Below are positions 24,059 through 32,295 of a DNA stretch of 64,000 bases, piece after piece. Positions within the stretch are counted from its first letter, which is position 1; every line of letters starts with the position of its first letter. The DNA comes from Xanthomonas arboricola (GTDB lineage: Bacteria > Pseudomonadota > Gammaproteobacteria > Xanthomonadales > Xanthomonadaceae), in contig NZ_MIGY01000001.1 of NCBI RefSeq assembly GCF_002940665.1, positions 744,001 through 808,000 of the forward strand, read 5' to 3'. Under the pieces are notes generated by a model. The model made no database searches. It was not told where the DNA came from and was given only the letters and a program-made list of their open reading frames with translations. Both the position numbers and the translations under genes were made by a program.

Positions 24059-24874
24059 TCAGTCGAGAAACAGATCCGGCAACAACGCACGCGACGGGTC
24101 GACCGCATAGCCGCTCAGGTCGGTGATGCCGGCCTGGGCCAGCACCTGGTCGTCGATCAGGAACTGGCCATGAAATCCGGCCGCCTGGCGCGTCAGCACC
24201 GCATGTGCCGCGTCGGCCATGATCTCCGGCCGGCGACACGCGGCCGCATCCACGCCATCGATCATGTTGATCGCATCGGTGGCGATAATGGTGCGCGGCC
24301 ACAGCGCATTGATCGCCACGCCCTGCGGGCCGAACTCGGCTGCCAGCCCCAGGGTCACCAGGCTCATGCCCATCTTCGCCAGCGTGTAGCCGGTATGCGC
24401 GCCCCACCACGCCGGGTTCAAGGACGGTGGCGGAGCCAGCGTGAGGATGTGTGGATTGGGCGCCTGCAGCAGATGCGGCAGGCACGCTTGTGCGCACAGA
24501 AAACTGCCCCGCGCGTTGACTTGCTGCATCAGGTCGAAGCGCTTCATCGGGGTGTCCAACGCACCACGCAACCAGATCGCACTGGCATTGTTGACCAGGA
24601 TATCGATACCGCCAAATGCATCGATCGTCGCGGCAACGGCCGCACGCACCTGGTCTTCGTCGCGGATATCGCACCTGAGCGCCAGCGCCTGCCCACCGGC
24701 TGCGGTCACCGCCGCGGCCGCGCTATGGATGGTGCCGGGCAACTTGGGATTGGCCACTGCCGATTTGGCCGCGATCGCCACATTGGCCCCATCCCGCGCC
24801 GCCCGCAACGCAATCGCCAGCCCGATCCCGCGCGAGGCACCGGTGATGAAGAGGGTTTTGCCTTTCAAGGTCAT
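24059..24874 (-). CDS. Short-chain dehydrogenase/reductase (HSDL2-like)
   Basis: A 271-residue Rossmann-fold oxidoreductase. Cofactor motif TGASRGIG (residues 11-18), NNAS at about 95 and the catalytic YTLAK (Tyr and Lys about 165-169) identify the classical SDR family. ILTLAPPPSLNPAWW around 142-157 and the C-terminal QFLIDDQVLAQAGI resemble the hydroxysteroid-dehydrogenase-like 2 subgroup. Substrate unknown. The start codon is directly abutted by a GGGAATC repeat, so no ordinary ribosome-binding site is visible in front of ATG 24874. Confidence 0.9.
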   Translation of the reverse strand: MTLKGKTLFITGASRGIGLAIALRAARDGANVAIAAKSAVANPKLPGTIHSAAAAVTAAGGQALALRCDIRDEDQVRAAVAATIDAFGGIDILVNNASAIWLRGALDTPMKRFDLMQQVNARGSFLCAQACLPHLLQAPNPHILTLAPPPSLNPAWWGAHTGYTLAKMGMSLVTLGLAAEFGPQGVAINALWPRTIIATDAINMIDGVDAAACRRPEIMADAAHAVLTRQAAGFHGQFLIDDQVLAQAGITDLSGYAVDPSRALLPDLFLD

Positions 24875-24903
24875 GGGATTGGGGAATCGAGAATGGGGAA
24901 TCG
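24875..24903. repeat. GGGAATC tandem repeat at the SDR start
   Basis: GGGATTGGGGAATCGAGAAT followed by GGGGAATCG, touching the SDR start codon. An inverted partner lies at 24967-25000. Confidence 0.6.
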
Positions 24904-24966
24904 CAAAAGCTTAGCGCCTTGAATGTTCAGCAGCCTATGAACGATCAGCCGCCGCGATGCGCACTA

Positions 24967-25000
24967 CCGATTCCCTACTCCCGATTCCTGATTCCCCGCC
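24967..25000. repeat. GATTCCC repeat, inverted partner
   Basis: CGATTCCCTACTCCCGATTC then CTGATTCCCC, the inverse of the repeat at 24875-24903. It ends 3 bp from the stop of the kinase-like gene. The pair brackets about 60 bp. Confidence 0.6.
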
Positions 25001-25002
25001 CC

Positions 25003-25662
25003 TCAAGGCTTCGGCCCCTGCCCCTCGTTGTCTTCCCAATGCAGCACGCGGCGGGTCACGAAGCGGTAGACCGGCTTGCCGGTGGCGAACCACAGCTTGC
25101 GGACCCAGGAGGTGCGCTTGAGCACGCGGCGTTCCACCGGGGTGATCGCGGCCGGGCAATACATGCGCTTGTGCTTGAGCAGGTGACGCAGGTCTTCGCG
25201 TGCAAGCAGACGCATCCAGGGCGCTCGGGGATGGCCGCGTACCGCCAGCTGGAAATCGATGACCGCCGGGCAGCCGTCGTCCTGCACCAGCCAGTTGGCT
25301 TCCTTGGCCAGATCGTTGTGCGCCACCCCGCGGCGGTGCAGCTGCTGCAACAACTTGCGCGCGCTGCGGAAGTAGGCCAGATCGCCGCGCGGCGGGCGCT
25401 GATACATCGCATCGCCGGCCAGGTAGCTGCGATCCAGATGGCGTCCGTCCCAGCGCAACAGACGCGGCGTCCGCGCCAGGCCGTCCAGCTGGCGCAGGGC
25501 CAATGCCTCGCGCCGCGCCAGCCACCAGGCCACGCCGCGCAGCAGCCACGGCGCCACGCTCAGGTCGCGCCGCACAAACAGGCGGTCGGCGTCGCGAATC
25601 AACAGGATGCGCCCGAAGGTATCGGACTTCAGCGGCAGATTGCCGGCAGGATCGTCACTCAT
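25003..25662 (-). CDS. RIO-like / lipopolysaccharide-kinase-like protein
   Basis: A 219-residue small protein-kinase-fold protein. The catalytic loop reads RRGVAHNDLAKEANWL (about 125-140), with the Asp and Asn of HxDxxxxN, and the metal-binding segment is IDFQ (about 152) in place of DFG, as in RIO and envelope sugar kinases. There is no membrane segment or signal. ATG 25662 (MSDDPAG) gives the typical kinase length; upstream in-frame starts exist. Whether it phosphorylates protein, sugar or lipid cannot be decided. Divergent from the DedA-PAP2 fusion. Confidence 0.75.
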   Translation of the reverse strand: MSDDPAGNLPLKSDTFGRILLIRDADRLFVRRDLSVAPWLLRGVAWWLARREALALRQLDGLARTPRLLRWDGRHLDRSYLAGDAMYQRPPRGDLAYFRSARKLLQQLHRRGVAHNDLAKEANWLVQDDGCPAVIDFQLAVRGHPRAPWMRLLAREDLRHLLKHKRMYCPAAITPVERRVLKRTSWVRKLWFATGKPVYRFVTRRVLHWEDNEGQGPKP

Positions 25663-25820
25663 CCCCCATTGTAGGCGGGGCGCCTGCATCGCTACAGCAC
25701 GCGCTGCCAGCACGCCACGCACCGGTGCTGCGTCGTCCGCTCGCAACCTCAGGTGAAGCGGACAGGCCGATGTGAGGACGGCGCAAGTCACCCGTCGCCA
25801 TGCCCACCTATAATCGCGGG

Positions 25821-27908
25821 ATGAATTCATGGATCGACGCCACGCTGGAGTGGATCGGACACCACCCCACCCTGGCTGGCGTGGCGATCTTTGCCATCGC
25901 ATTTTGCGATGCGGTGATCGTACTCGGTGCCATCGTGCCGGCGCTGCCGTTGCTGTTCGCCATCGGTGTGCTGATCGGGTTGGGTCAGATCAACGGGCCG
26001 TACGCGGTGGCCTGCGCCACCCTGGGCGCCTTCGTCGGCGATGCGCTGAGTTTTTGGGTCGGCCATCGTTGGGGCCACCAGTTGCACACCTATTGGCCGT
26101 TTCGCCGCTACCCGCAGCTACTGGAGCGTGGCGAGCTGCTGTTTCGGCGCAATGCGTTCAAGAGCATCCTGATCGCGCGCTACGTGGGCGCGGTGCGGCC
26201 GTTCGTGCCGGCCATCGCCGGCATGGCGCACATGCCGTTCAAGCGCTATCTGGTCGCCAGCGGTCTGGCCTGCATCTCGTGGGCGCTGCTGTTCCTGGTA
26301 CCCGGCTGGGTGCTGGGCACTGCCTACGACGCGGTGGCCGCGGTCGCCGGCCGTCTGTTCGTGGTGGTCACCTTGCTGGCCGCAGTGATCGGCCTGGCCT
26401 GGGCGATGGTGCTGTACTCGTACCGCTGGTCGGCCGGCCATCTGGATGCCTTGCTGGCGCGGCTGCTGGAGTGGTCGCATCGACATCCGGTGCTGGGCAA
26501 CTGGTCGGTGAGCGTGTTCGACCCGCGCCGTCGCGAGTCGGTACCGCTGGCGATGATGGCGCTGATGCTGTTGCTGCTTGGCTGGGGCTGGTTCGTGTTG
26601 CTGATGGTGGTGCTGGCGCATGGCGAGCCGCTGCGCGTGGACCTGGCCGTGCACGATCTGATGCTGGCGCTGCGCAATCCGCTGGCCGACTACCCGATGG
26701 TGGCGCTGGCGTCGCTGGGCGACTGGCAGGTGCTGCTGCCGGCGATCGCGGCGGCGATGTGCTACCTGGCCTGGCGGCGCCGCTGGATGGCAGTGACGCA
26801 CTGGGTGATCGCGCTGGCCTTCGGCCTTGCGTTGACACAGTTGCTGGGCGCCACCGTGCAGGTGGTACGCCCGCCGGCAGCCAGCAGCGGCTTCGGGTTT
26901 CCGTCGGTGGCGGTCACCATGGCCACGATCGGCTTTGGTTTCTTCGCGCTGCTGATCGCGCGCGAGCTGCCGGGCCGGCGCCGGGTGTGGCCGTATCTGG
27001 TCAGTGGTGCGATCGTGTCGCTGATCGGCTTTGCGCGCCTGTATCTGGGCGCGCACTGGCTCAGCGACGTGGTCGGCGGCATGCTGTTCGGCATCTTCTG
27101 GCTGCTGGTGCTGGGCATCGCCTACCGCCGTCGTGCCACCCGCGCGTTCTGGGTCAAGCCGGTCTCGTGGATCTTCTACGGCGTGTTCCTGACCTGCGCG
27201 GTCGTGTTCGCGCCGCGCGATCTGCATGCCAAGCTGGCCAAGTTCGAACCGCCGCCGCCGTCACTGATGGAATTGCCTGCCAACGACTGGTGGAATGGCC
27301 AGTGGCGCCTGCTGCCCGCACGCCGCAACGAATTCGACGACGACCAGCGCTGGCCGCTGGACGTGCAACTGGCCGGCCCGCTGGCACCGCTGCAGCGTCA
27401 GCTGGAAGCACGCGGTTGGCGGGTGCAACCGCAGGCTGGCTGGGAACAGGCGTTGCATCTGCTCGATGTCAGCGGCCGCCCGGACGAGGTACCGATCCTG
27501 CCGGCCACGCTGGACACGCAGGTGGAAGCCCTGCTGATGGTGCGTCACGCTGCGCCCGGCCATGTGCATGTGTTGCGCCTGTGGCCAGCGGCCGCACGCC
27601 TGCAGCCCGGCGCGCAGCCGTTGTGGGTGGGCAGCACGCAGACGCTGCGCTACAGCCGGCACTTCAGCCTGATCGGCCTGTGGTATCCGCTGCGTGGGGT
27701 CGACCCGGCACTGAGTGCATTGCGCCAGGCACTGGACCCGTTGCCGTATCGCCTGGAACAGCGTCGACGCTCGCAGGTGCCGGTGATCCTGATCGACAGC
27801 ACGGCGGGAAATGCGATGCGGCAAGAGGACAAAGACAACGCTGCACCGCAGACGGAAACCACGGCATCCAATCCGGCTGCATCGGGTCCGTCACGACAGC
27901 GCCGTTGA
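25821..27908 (+). CDS. DedA - PAP2 - LssY_C fusion membrane protein
   Basis: A 695-residue inner-membrane protein of three parts. Residues about 1-200 are a DedA domain with the ARYVGAVRPFVPAIAG signature; DedA proteins handle undecaprenyl phosphate or other lipids. Residues about 240-460 are a PAP2-type phosphatase domain. Residues about 480-670 form a soluble LssY_C-like domain. The PAP2 site is incomplete: the first motif has RP but no lysine (LGATVQVVRP), the second reads FPSVAVT where the family has PSGH, while the third (ARLYLGAHWLSD) keeps Arg, His and Asp. The domain may therefore bind a phospholipid without normal phosphatase turnover. ATG 25821; frame continuous throughout. Confidence 0.85.
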   Translation: MNSWIDATLEWIGHHPTLAGVAIFAIAFCDAVIVLGAIVPALPLLFAIGVLIGLGQINGPYAVACATLGAFVGDALSFWVGHRWGHQLHTYWPFRRYPQLLERGELLFRRNAFKSILIARYVGAVRPFVPAIAGMAHMPFKRYLVASGLACISWALLFLVPGWVLGTAYDAVAAVAGRLFVVVTLLAAVIGLAWAMVLYSYRWSAGHLDALLARLLEWSHRHPVLGNWSVSVFDPRRRESVPLAMMALMLLLLGWGWFVLLMVVLAHGEPLRVDLAVHDLMLALRNPLADYPMVALASLGDWQVLLPAIAAAMCYLAWRRRWMAVTHWVIALAFGLALTQLLGATVQVVRPPAASSGFGFPSVAVTMATIGFGFFALLIARELPGRRRVWPYLVSGAIVSLIGFARLYLGAHWLSDVVGGMLFGIFWLLVLGIAYRRRATRAFWVKPVSWIFYGVFLTCAVVFAPRDLHAKLAKFEPPPPSLMELPANDWWNGQWRLLPARRNEFDDDQRWPLDVQLAGPLAPLQRQLEARGWRVQPQAGWEQALHLLDVSGRPDEVPILPATLDTQVEALLMVRHAAPGHVHVLRLWPAAARLQPGAQPLWVGSTQTLRYSRHFSLIGLWYPLRGVDPALSALRQALDPLPYRLEQRRRSQVPVILIDSTAGNAMRQEDKDNAAPQTETTASNPAASGPSRQRR

Positions 27909-28248
27909 TCGATCGGGCAACAGCGATCGGTCAATGAACGCGTAGTCCTGTAGATAGGACCTGCTAATAAAACTTCTTGAACGCTGTATCGATGGCGGCA
28001 ACGTGGTCGCACCACTTGGATGCAGCCGAGTGTTCAGGTCACCAGCCTGGTTAGTCGAGCGCGCGGCGCCCTCACCGCTGGCGGGACACGCCATGCATCC
28101 GTGCGTGGAGGCTCGGTGGCAGCATCCCGCGACGGCTCTACAACCGACGCATCCGCACCGTTCGATCACCTCTCAAGGTGATCGAGAGCTTGCGCTTCAG
28201 CGCCGTTTGGTTACGCACACAAGTCGCATTGGTGCAGGCGCGAAGCAC
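27909..28248. other. Intergenic region with partial structured repeat
   Basis: A 340-bp convergent gap. It holds a diverged, reverse-orientation copy of the structured repeat (about 28050-28140: CGGCGCCCTCACCGCTGGCG, GGACACGCCATGCATCCGTG, CGTGGAGGC), with the apical palindrome eroded. Otherwise nothing recognised. Confidence 0.55.
28050..28140 (-). repeat. Structured dispersed repeat, copy 5 (partial)
   Basis: Shares the GCGCCCTCACCGCT-GCGGGACACGCC arm and the CATCCGTGCGTGGAGG segment with copies 1 and 4. The apical palindrome is degraded (CTCGGTGGCAGCATCCCGCG). Confidence 0.6.
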
Positions 28249-29145
28249 TCACCACAACACGCCATCCACCGGCTGCATCGGCTCCGGCGCCCGTTCGCCG
28301 ATCGCCTGCAGCACATCGATTTCCACCGTGCGGCACATGCTGTCCAGCGGCAGGTCGTGGATGGTGTTGGCGAACGGGTCGACCAACTCGTCGCCGATCT
28401 TGAGTACCGCCAGGAACATCAGGCCGGCCACGGTCGACCCCACGGGCGTTGCGTACTGCAGCGTTTCCACCAGGCCGATCGGCAGCAAGACGCAGAACAG
28501 CCGCGTAAACAGGTTCGGATAGAAGCGGTACTGATATGGCAACGGGGTATTTTTCAGCCGTTCCATGCCGCCCTGTGCGTTGGCGATATCCACCAGGATG
28601 CGCTCCACACTGGCTTGCTGGATGCTGTCGATCCAGCCATCGCGACGCGCCTGTTCGATGTTGCGCCCGGTGATGTCGAGCAGGCCATTGGCGACATTGG
28701 TGCGCGCGATCACCGTAGCCACTTCGTCGGCATGCAGACGCGGCTCCAGCGCCATCGCCACCGGAAGTCGACGTAGCTGGCACCGCAACGCATTGACGTA
28801 GGCGATCTGGCGCAGCGCAATGGTGCGTCCCAGCGCTGCCGCTTCCGGCGCGGACAGGATGCTGACGCTCAGGCGCACCAGATTGCGCGATGCATTGATC
28901 ATCTGGCCCCACAGCACACGCCCTTCCCACCAGCGTTGGTAGGTCGAGTTGGCGCGAAAGCCCAGGAACAACGCCAAAGCCGAACCGAAGATGGTCAACG
29001 GCAACGCGGGCGCGCGGAACGGCAGCACGTAGTAGATGATCGTGATCAATACGTCCCATACGAACAAGACCGCCAGGGTTCGCCAGACCTGACTGAACAC
29101 ATCCGCCACGCGCGGTTTGACATCGATGATCAAGGCACACCCCAT
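28249..29145 (-). CDS. Bestrophin-family anion channel protein
   Basis: A 298-residue membrane protein of the bestrophin/UPF0187 family, which forms pentameric anion channels. Family marks: FLGFRANSTYQRWWEGRVLW (about 61-80), ASRNLVRL (about 84), LPYQYRFYPNLFTRLFC (about 200) and EVDPF-like GDELVDPFANTIHDLPLD (about 255), followed by the CRTVEIDVLQ helix. Four hydrophobic segments are visible. ATG 29145 (MGCALIID) is preferred; an earlier start would add a tail unrelated to the family. Ion specificity is not determined by these motifs. Confidence 0.87.
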   Translation of the reverse strand: MGCALIIDVKPRVADVFSQVWRTLAVLFVWDVLITIIYYVLPFRAPALPLTIFGSALALFLGFRANSTYQRWWEGRVLWGQMINASRNLVRLSVSILSAPEAAALGRTIALRQIAYVNALRCQLRRLPVAMALEPRLHADEVATVIARTNVANGLLDITGRNIEQARRDGWIDSIQQASVERILVDIANAQGGMERLKNTPLPYQYRFYPNLFTRLFCVLLPIGLVETLQYATPVGSTVAGLMFLAVLKIGDELVDPFANTIHDLPLDSMCRTVEIDVLQAIGERAPEPMQPVDGVLW

Positions 29146-29273
29146 GAAGCGATAACGAGTGACGCCGATGCGTACATCCACTGCATGGATGCCATCGTGA
29201 GCGCACTCAAGCGTGGCGAGTGTGCCGTTGCGAGGGTGCAAGCGCGGTGATGGGTCGCGCTAGTCTTACCGCG

Positions 29274-29870
29274 TCACGGCATCCAGGCGAGCAACTGGTC
29301 CAGACGCCGATGCGGATCGTCCTGCTGCAACAGCGACAGACGCTGCTGTTCGGTCAACGGCAGCAGCTCGGCCAGCCGCCAGCCTACCCATGCCGCCTGG
29401 TCCAGCAGCTGCGGCCCGGCAGAGGCGAATTCGCCGCCGACCTGTTCGAGCATGCGCTCGAGCACGGTTGCCAGCAGACCATGCTCGGGCCGCAGTTCGT
29501 CGTCGCTGTCGGGCTCGCACCAACTCACCTCGCCGACCACCAGCCCGTTGTCGCGGATGCGCGAGCGCTGCACACGAAAGCGACGCGTGCCGCGCAGGCG
29601 CAACACCAGCACGCCATCGGCACCGACATCGAAATCCTCGATACGCACTTCGGTGCCGAACGCAGCCGGTGTCGCCGGCACGCCGACTTCAGTGCCATCC
29701 AGGATCAGGCACACGCCGAAGCTGCTACCGGTGCGGCCGCTCTCGCGCACCAGGTCCAGATAGCGGCGCTCGAACACGCGCAAACCGATTGCCGCACCCG
29801 GCAACAACACGCTGTGCAGCGGAAACAGCGGCAAGGCGCTGGTGTCGGCGGTGCTTGTGAGGTCGGTCAT
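29274..29870 (-). CDS. LON substrate-binding-domain protein
   Basis: A 198-residue protein consisting only of the N-terminal (substrate-recognition) domain of Lon, with LPLFPLHSVLLPGAAIGLRV and FERRYLDLVRE (about 13-43), FGVCLIL-DG-EVG, and a C-terminal helical bundle. The AAA+ and protease parts of Lon are absent, as in other stand-alone LON-domain proteins. It overlaps the start of... more precisely, its start codon (29870) overlaps the stop of the upstream mpl gene by 4 bp, so the two are translated together. Role unknown; the domain binds polypeptides in Lon. Confidence 0.88.
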   Translation of the reverse strand: MTDLTSTADTSALPLFPLHSVLLPGAAIGLRVFERRYLDLVRESGRTGSSFGVCLILDGTEVGVPATPAAFGTEVRIEDFDVGADGVLVLRLRGTRRFRVQRSRIRDNGLVVGEVSWCEPDSDDELRPEHGLLATVLERMLEQVGGEFASAGPQLLDQAAWVGWRLAELLPLTEQQRLSLLQQDDPHRRLDQLLAWMP

Positions 29871-31228
29871 GGGGCCAATTGCGCCAGGAAGCGACGCGGC
29901 GCGCCATCGAAACCGCCATTGGACATGAACACCACATGGTCGCCCGGCTGCGCGATCTCGCCCAGCGTCTGCAGCAATGCCTCCACGTCATGCGCCACAT
30001 GCGCTTCACCGCGCACCTGCGCGATGATCGGTGCGGCATCCCAGGCCAACTCGGGCCGATGCAGAAACACCACCGCATCGGCATCACGCAACGACGGCGC
30101 CAATGCCTGCGCATGCGCGCCCAGCCGCATCGAATTGCTGCGCGGCTCCATCGCCACCAGTACGCGCGCCGCGCCGACCTTCGCACGCAAGCCCTGCAAG
30201 GTGGTCGCAATCGCGGTGGGGTGATGGGCAAAGTCGTCGTACACGGTGATGTCGCGTGCCTGCCCCAACAGCTCCAACCGCCGTTTGACGCTTTGAAAGC
30301 GCGCCAGCGCCGGCATTACCGTCGCCGGATCCACGCCCACCGCATGCACGGCCGCCAGGGCCGCCAATCCATTGAGCACGTTGTGCCGACCGACCAGCGG
30401 CCACTGCACCTGGCCGATCTCCACCCCATGCCGCAACACCGCGAACGCGCTGCCGTCGGCGGCGATCAAGCGTGCGCTCCAGTCGAGGGAGGCATCGAAA
30501 CCGAAGCGCTCCACCGGCGTCCAGCAGCCCATCGCCAGCACCTCGGCCAGGCGCGCATCCTCGCCGTTGACGATCAGCCGCCCGCGCGCCGGCACCGTGC
30601 GCACCAGATGATGGAACTGGCGCTGGATCGCCGCCACGTCCGGAAAGATATCGGCGTGGTCGTACTCGAGGTTGTTGAGGATCGCCACCAGCGGCCGGTA
30701 GTGCACGAACTTGCTGCGCTTGTCGAAGAACGCAGTGTCATATTCGTCGGCTTCCACCACGAATTCGCGTCCCTGGCCCAGCCGCGCCGACGCCCCAAAG
30801 TCTTCGGCCACGCCACCGATCAGAAAACCCGGCGCGCGCCCGGCGGCTTCCAGCAGGTAGCTCAGGATGGTGGTGGTGGTGGTCTTGCCATGCGTGCCGG
30901 CGACAGCCAGAGTGTCGCGGCCCGGCAGCACCTGCTCGGCCAGCCACTGCGCACCGGAGGTGTAGCGACGGCCGGCATCGAGCACCGCTTCCACCGCCGG
31001 GTTGCCGCGCGACAAGGCATTGCCGATGACGACATCGCTGGCATCTGCCGAGATACTGGACGGCGCGTAGCCTTGTGCCAGCGCGATGCCGAGGGTTTCC
31101 AGTTGGGTGGACATCGGCGGATAGATGGCCTGGTCGCTGCCCTCTACCTGCCAGCCCAGCTCGCGCGCAAGGGCGGCGACACCGCCCATGAAGGTCCCGG
31201 CGATGCCGAGGATGTGGAGTTTGGTCAT
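29867..31228 (-). CDS. mpl: UDP-MurNAc:L-Ala-gamma-D-Glu-meso-DAP ligase
   Basis: A 453-residue Mur-ligase-family enzyme of peptidoglycan recycling. It joins recovered tripeptide to UDP-MurNAc at the expense of ATP. Visible: N-terminal Rossmann segment LHILGIAGTFMGGVAALA, ATP loop GTHGKTTTTT (about 113), VVEADEYDTAFFDKRSKF (about 167), LNNLEYDHADIF (about 190) and the C-terminal DDFAHHPTAI and MEPRSNSMRLG blocks specific for Mpl. ATG 31228 directly precedes the Rossmann strand. It overlaps the LON-domain gene by 4 bp. Confidence 0.95.
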   Translation of the reverse strand: MTKLHILGIAGTFMGGVAALARELGWQVEGSDQAIYPPMSTQLETLGIALAQGYAPSSISADASDVVIGNALSRGNPAVEAVLDAGRRYTSGAQWLAEQVLPGRDTLAVAGTHGKTTTTTILSYLLEAAGRAPGFLIGGVAEDFGASARLGQGREFVVEADEYDTAFFDKRSKFVHYRPLVAILNNLEYDHADIFPDVAAIQRQFHHLVRTVPARGRLIVNGEDARLAEVLAMGCWTPVERFGFDASLDWSARLIAADGSAFAVLRHGVEIGQVQWPLVGRHNVLNGLAALAAVHAVGVDPATVMPALARFQSVKRRLELLGQARDITVYDDFAHHPTAIATTLQGLRAKVGAARVLVAMEPRSNSMRLGAHAQALAPSLRDADAVVFLHRPELAWDAAPIIAQVRGEAHVAHDVEALLQTLGEIAQPGDHVVFMSNGGFDGAPRRFLAQLAP

Positions 31229-31574
31229 GGAGCGCATTGTCGCCGATCGCCGGAGGTACGGGCCATTCCGCTCACTGCCGAGCGCGGTATCGGCAAGCCC
31301 CTGCCACATCGTCATAAATGTCCCGATGTGCGAACTGCGTCACGTTCATCACCATACTGAACGCCAGTCGCGGCCCTTTAGTCCTACTCCCCCGACAGGC
31401 CAAAATTTCCCAGGCAACTCATGCTGTGGAGCGCTGAGCAAGCTCGTTACCGGCGTTGTTCTGCCCCGGTCGTCCCATACGCCAGGGGCGTTTGTTTTTG
31501 CAACGTCGCGCGAGCCGCACCAGCTGCCAGCGCGCGGCTCGGCGGACCGGGCACACTGCCCGGCCCCAACCGAC
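31229..31574. other. Intergenic region between adk and mpl
   Basis: A 346-bp gap. A hairpin CCGGGCA-CAC-TGCCCGG at about 31549-31565 lies just beyond the adk stop and may end its transcript, though no T-run follows. The rest should hold the mpl promoter. No gene recognised. Confidence 0.5.
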
Positions 31575-32138
31575 TCAGCGACCGAGCGCGGTGCCGATAC
31601 GCTCCAGCACTTCATCCAGCGAGCCCACGCCGTCCACGCGTGCCAGCTTGCCGCGCTGTTCGTAGAAACCGATTACCGGCGCCGTGGAGTCGGTATAGAC
31701 CTGCAGGCGCTTGCGTACCGACTCGGGATTGTCGTCCTCGCGGCCCTCGGCCTTGGCGCGGCCGGCGATGCGCTCGACCAGCAGCTCGCTGGCCACGTCC
31801 AGCTGCACCACTGCATCCAGCGGCTGGCCGATCTTGCCGAGCAGGTCATCCAGCGCATTGGCCTGCGCCACGTTGCGCGGATAGCCGTCGAGGATGAAAC
31901 CCTTGGCGACATCGGCCTGACCGAGCCGCGCCTCCAGCATGCCAAGCAGAATCTCGTCGGAGACCAGATCACCGCGTGCCATCACTTCCTTGGCCTTCAG
32001 GCCAAGCGGTGAGCCGGCGGCCACTTCGGCGCGCAGCAGATCGCCGGTGGAAATATGCGGGATCTCAAACTTGTCTTTGAGACGTGTCGCCTGGGTGCCC
32101 TTGCCCGAACCGGGCGGTCCCAACAGAACCAATCGCAT
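31575..32138 (-). CDS. adk: Adenylate kinase
   Basis: A 187-residue cytosolic enzyme interconverting ATP + AMP and 2 ADP. Motifs: P-loop GPPGSGKGTQ (residues 7-16), the NMP-binding STGDLLRAEV (about 30), LDGYPRN (about 84-90; the usual form is DGFPR) and the LID region GRAKAEGREDDNPESVRKRL (about 127-146). The LID is the short form without cysteines, so the enzyme is the compact non-zinc type. Divergent from pfp with 157 bp between. Confidence 0.96.
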   Translation of the reverse strand: MRLVLLGPPGSGKGTQATRLKDKFEIPHISTGDLLRAEVAAGSPLGLKAKEVMARGDLVSDEILLGMLEARLGQADVAKGFILDGYPRNVAQANALDDLLGKIGQPLDAVVQLDVASELLVERIAGRAKAEGREDDNPESVRKRLQVYTDSTAPVIGFYEQRGKLARVDGVGSLDEVLERIGTALGR

Positions 32139-32295
32139 CAGTGGACTCCACTTTCGAATAAAAACGCGTTGCGGTAGGCGGCGTTAGACTCAGGTCTTCG
32201 CCAGCGCTGACCGTATGGTCCTGCAGCTTACCGCATCCGGGGAATGTCCCGGCACTGTCCCCTGCGCCATGTCCCGTGTGAGGAGTCCGCCCCCT

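Noticed and set aside
31549..31565. Hairpin after adk as an intrinsic terminator
   Set aside because: The stem is good but no T-run follows on the adk strand, so I mention it only in the intergenic entry.
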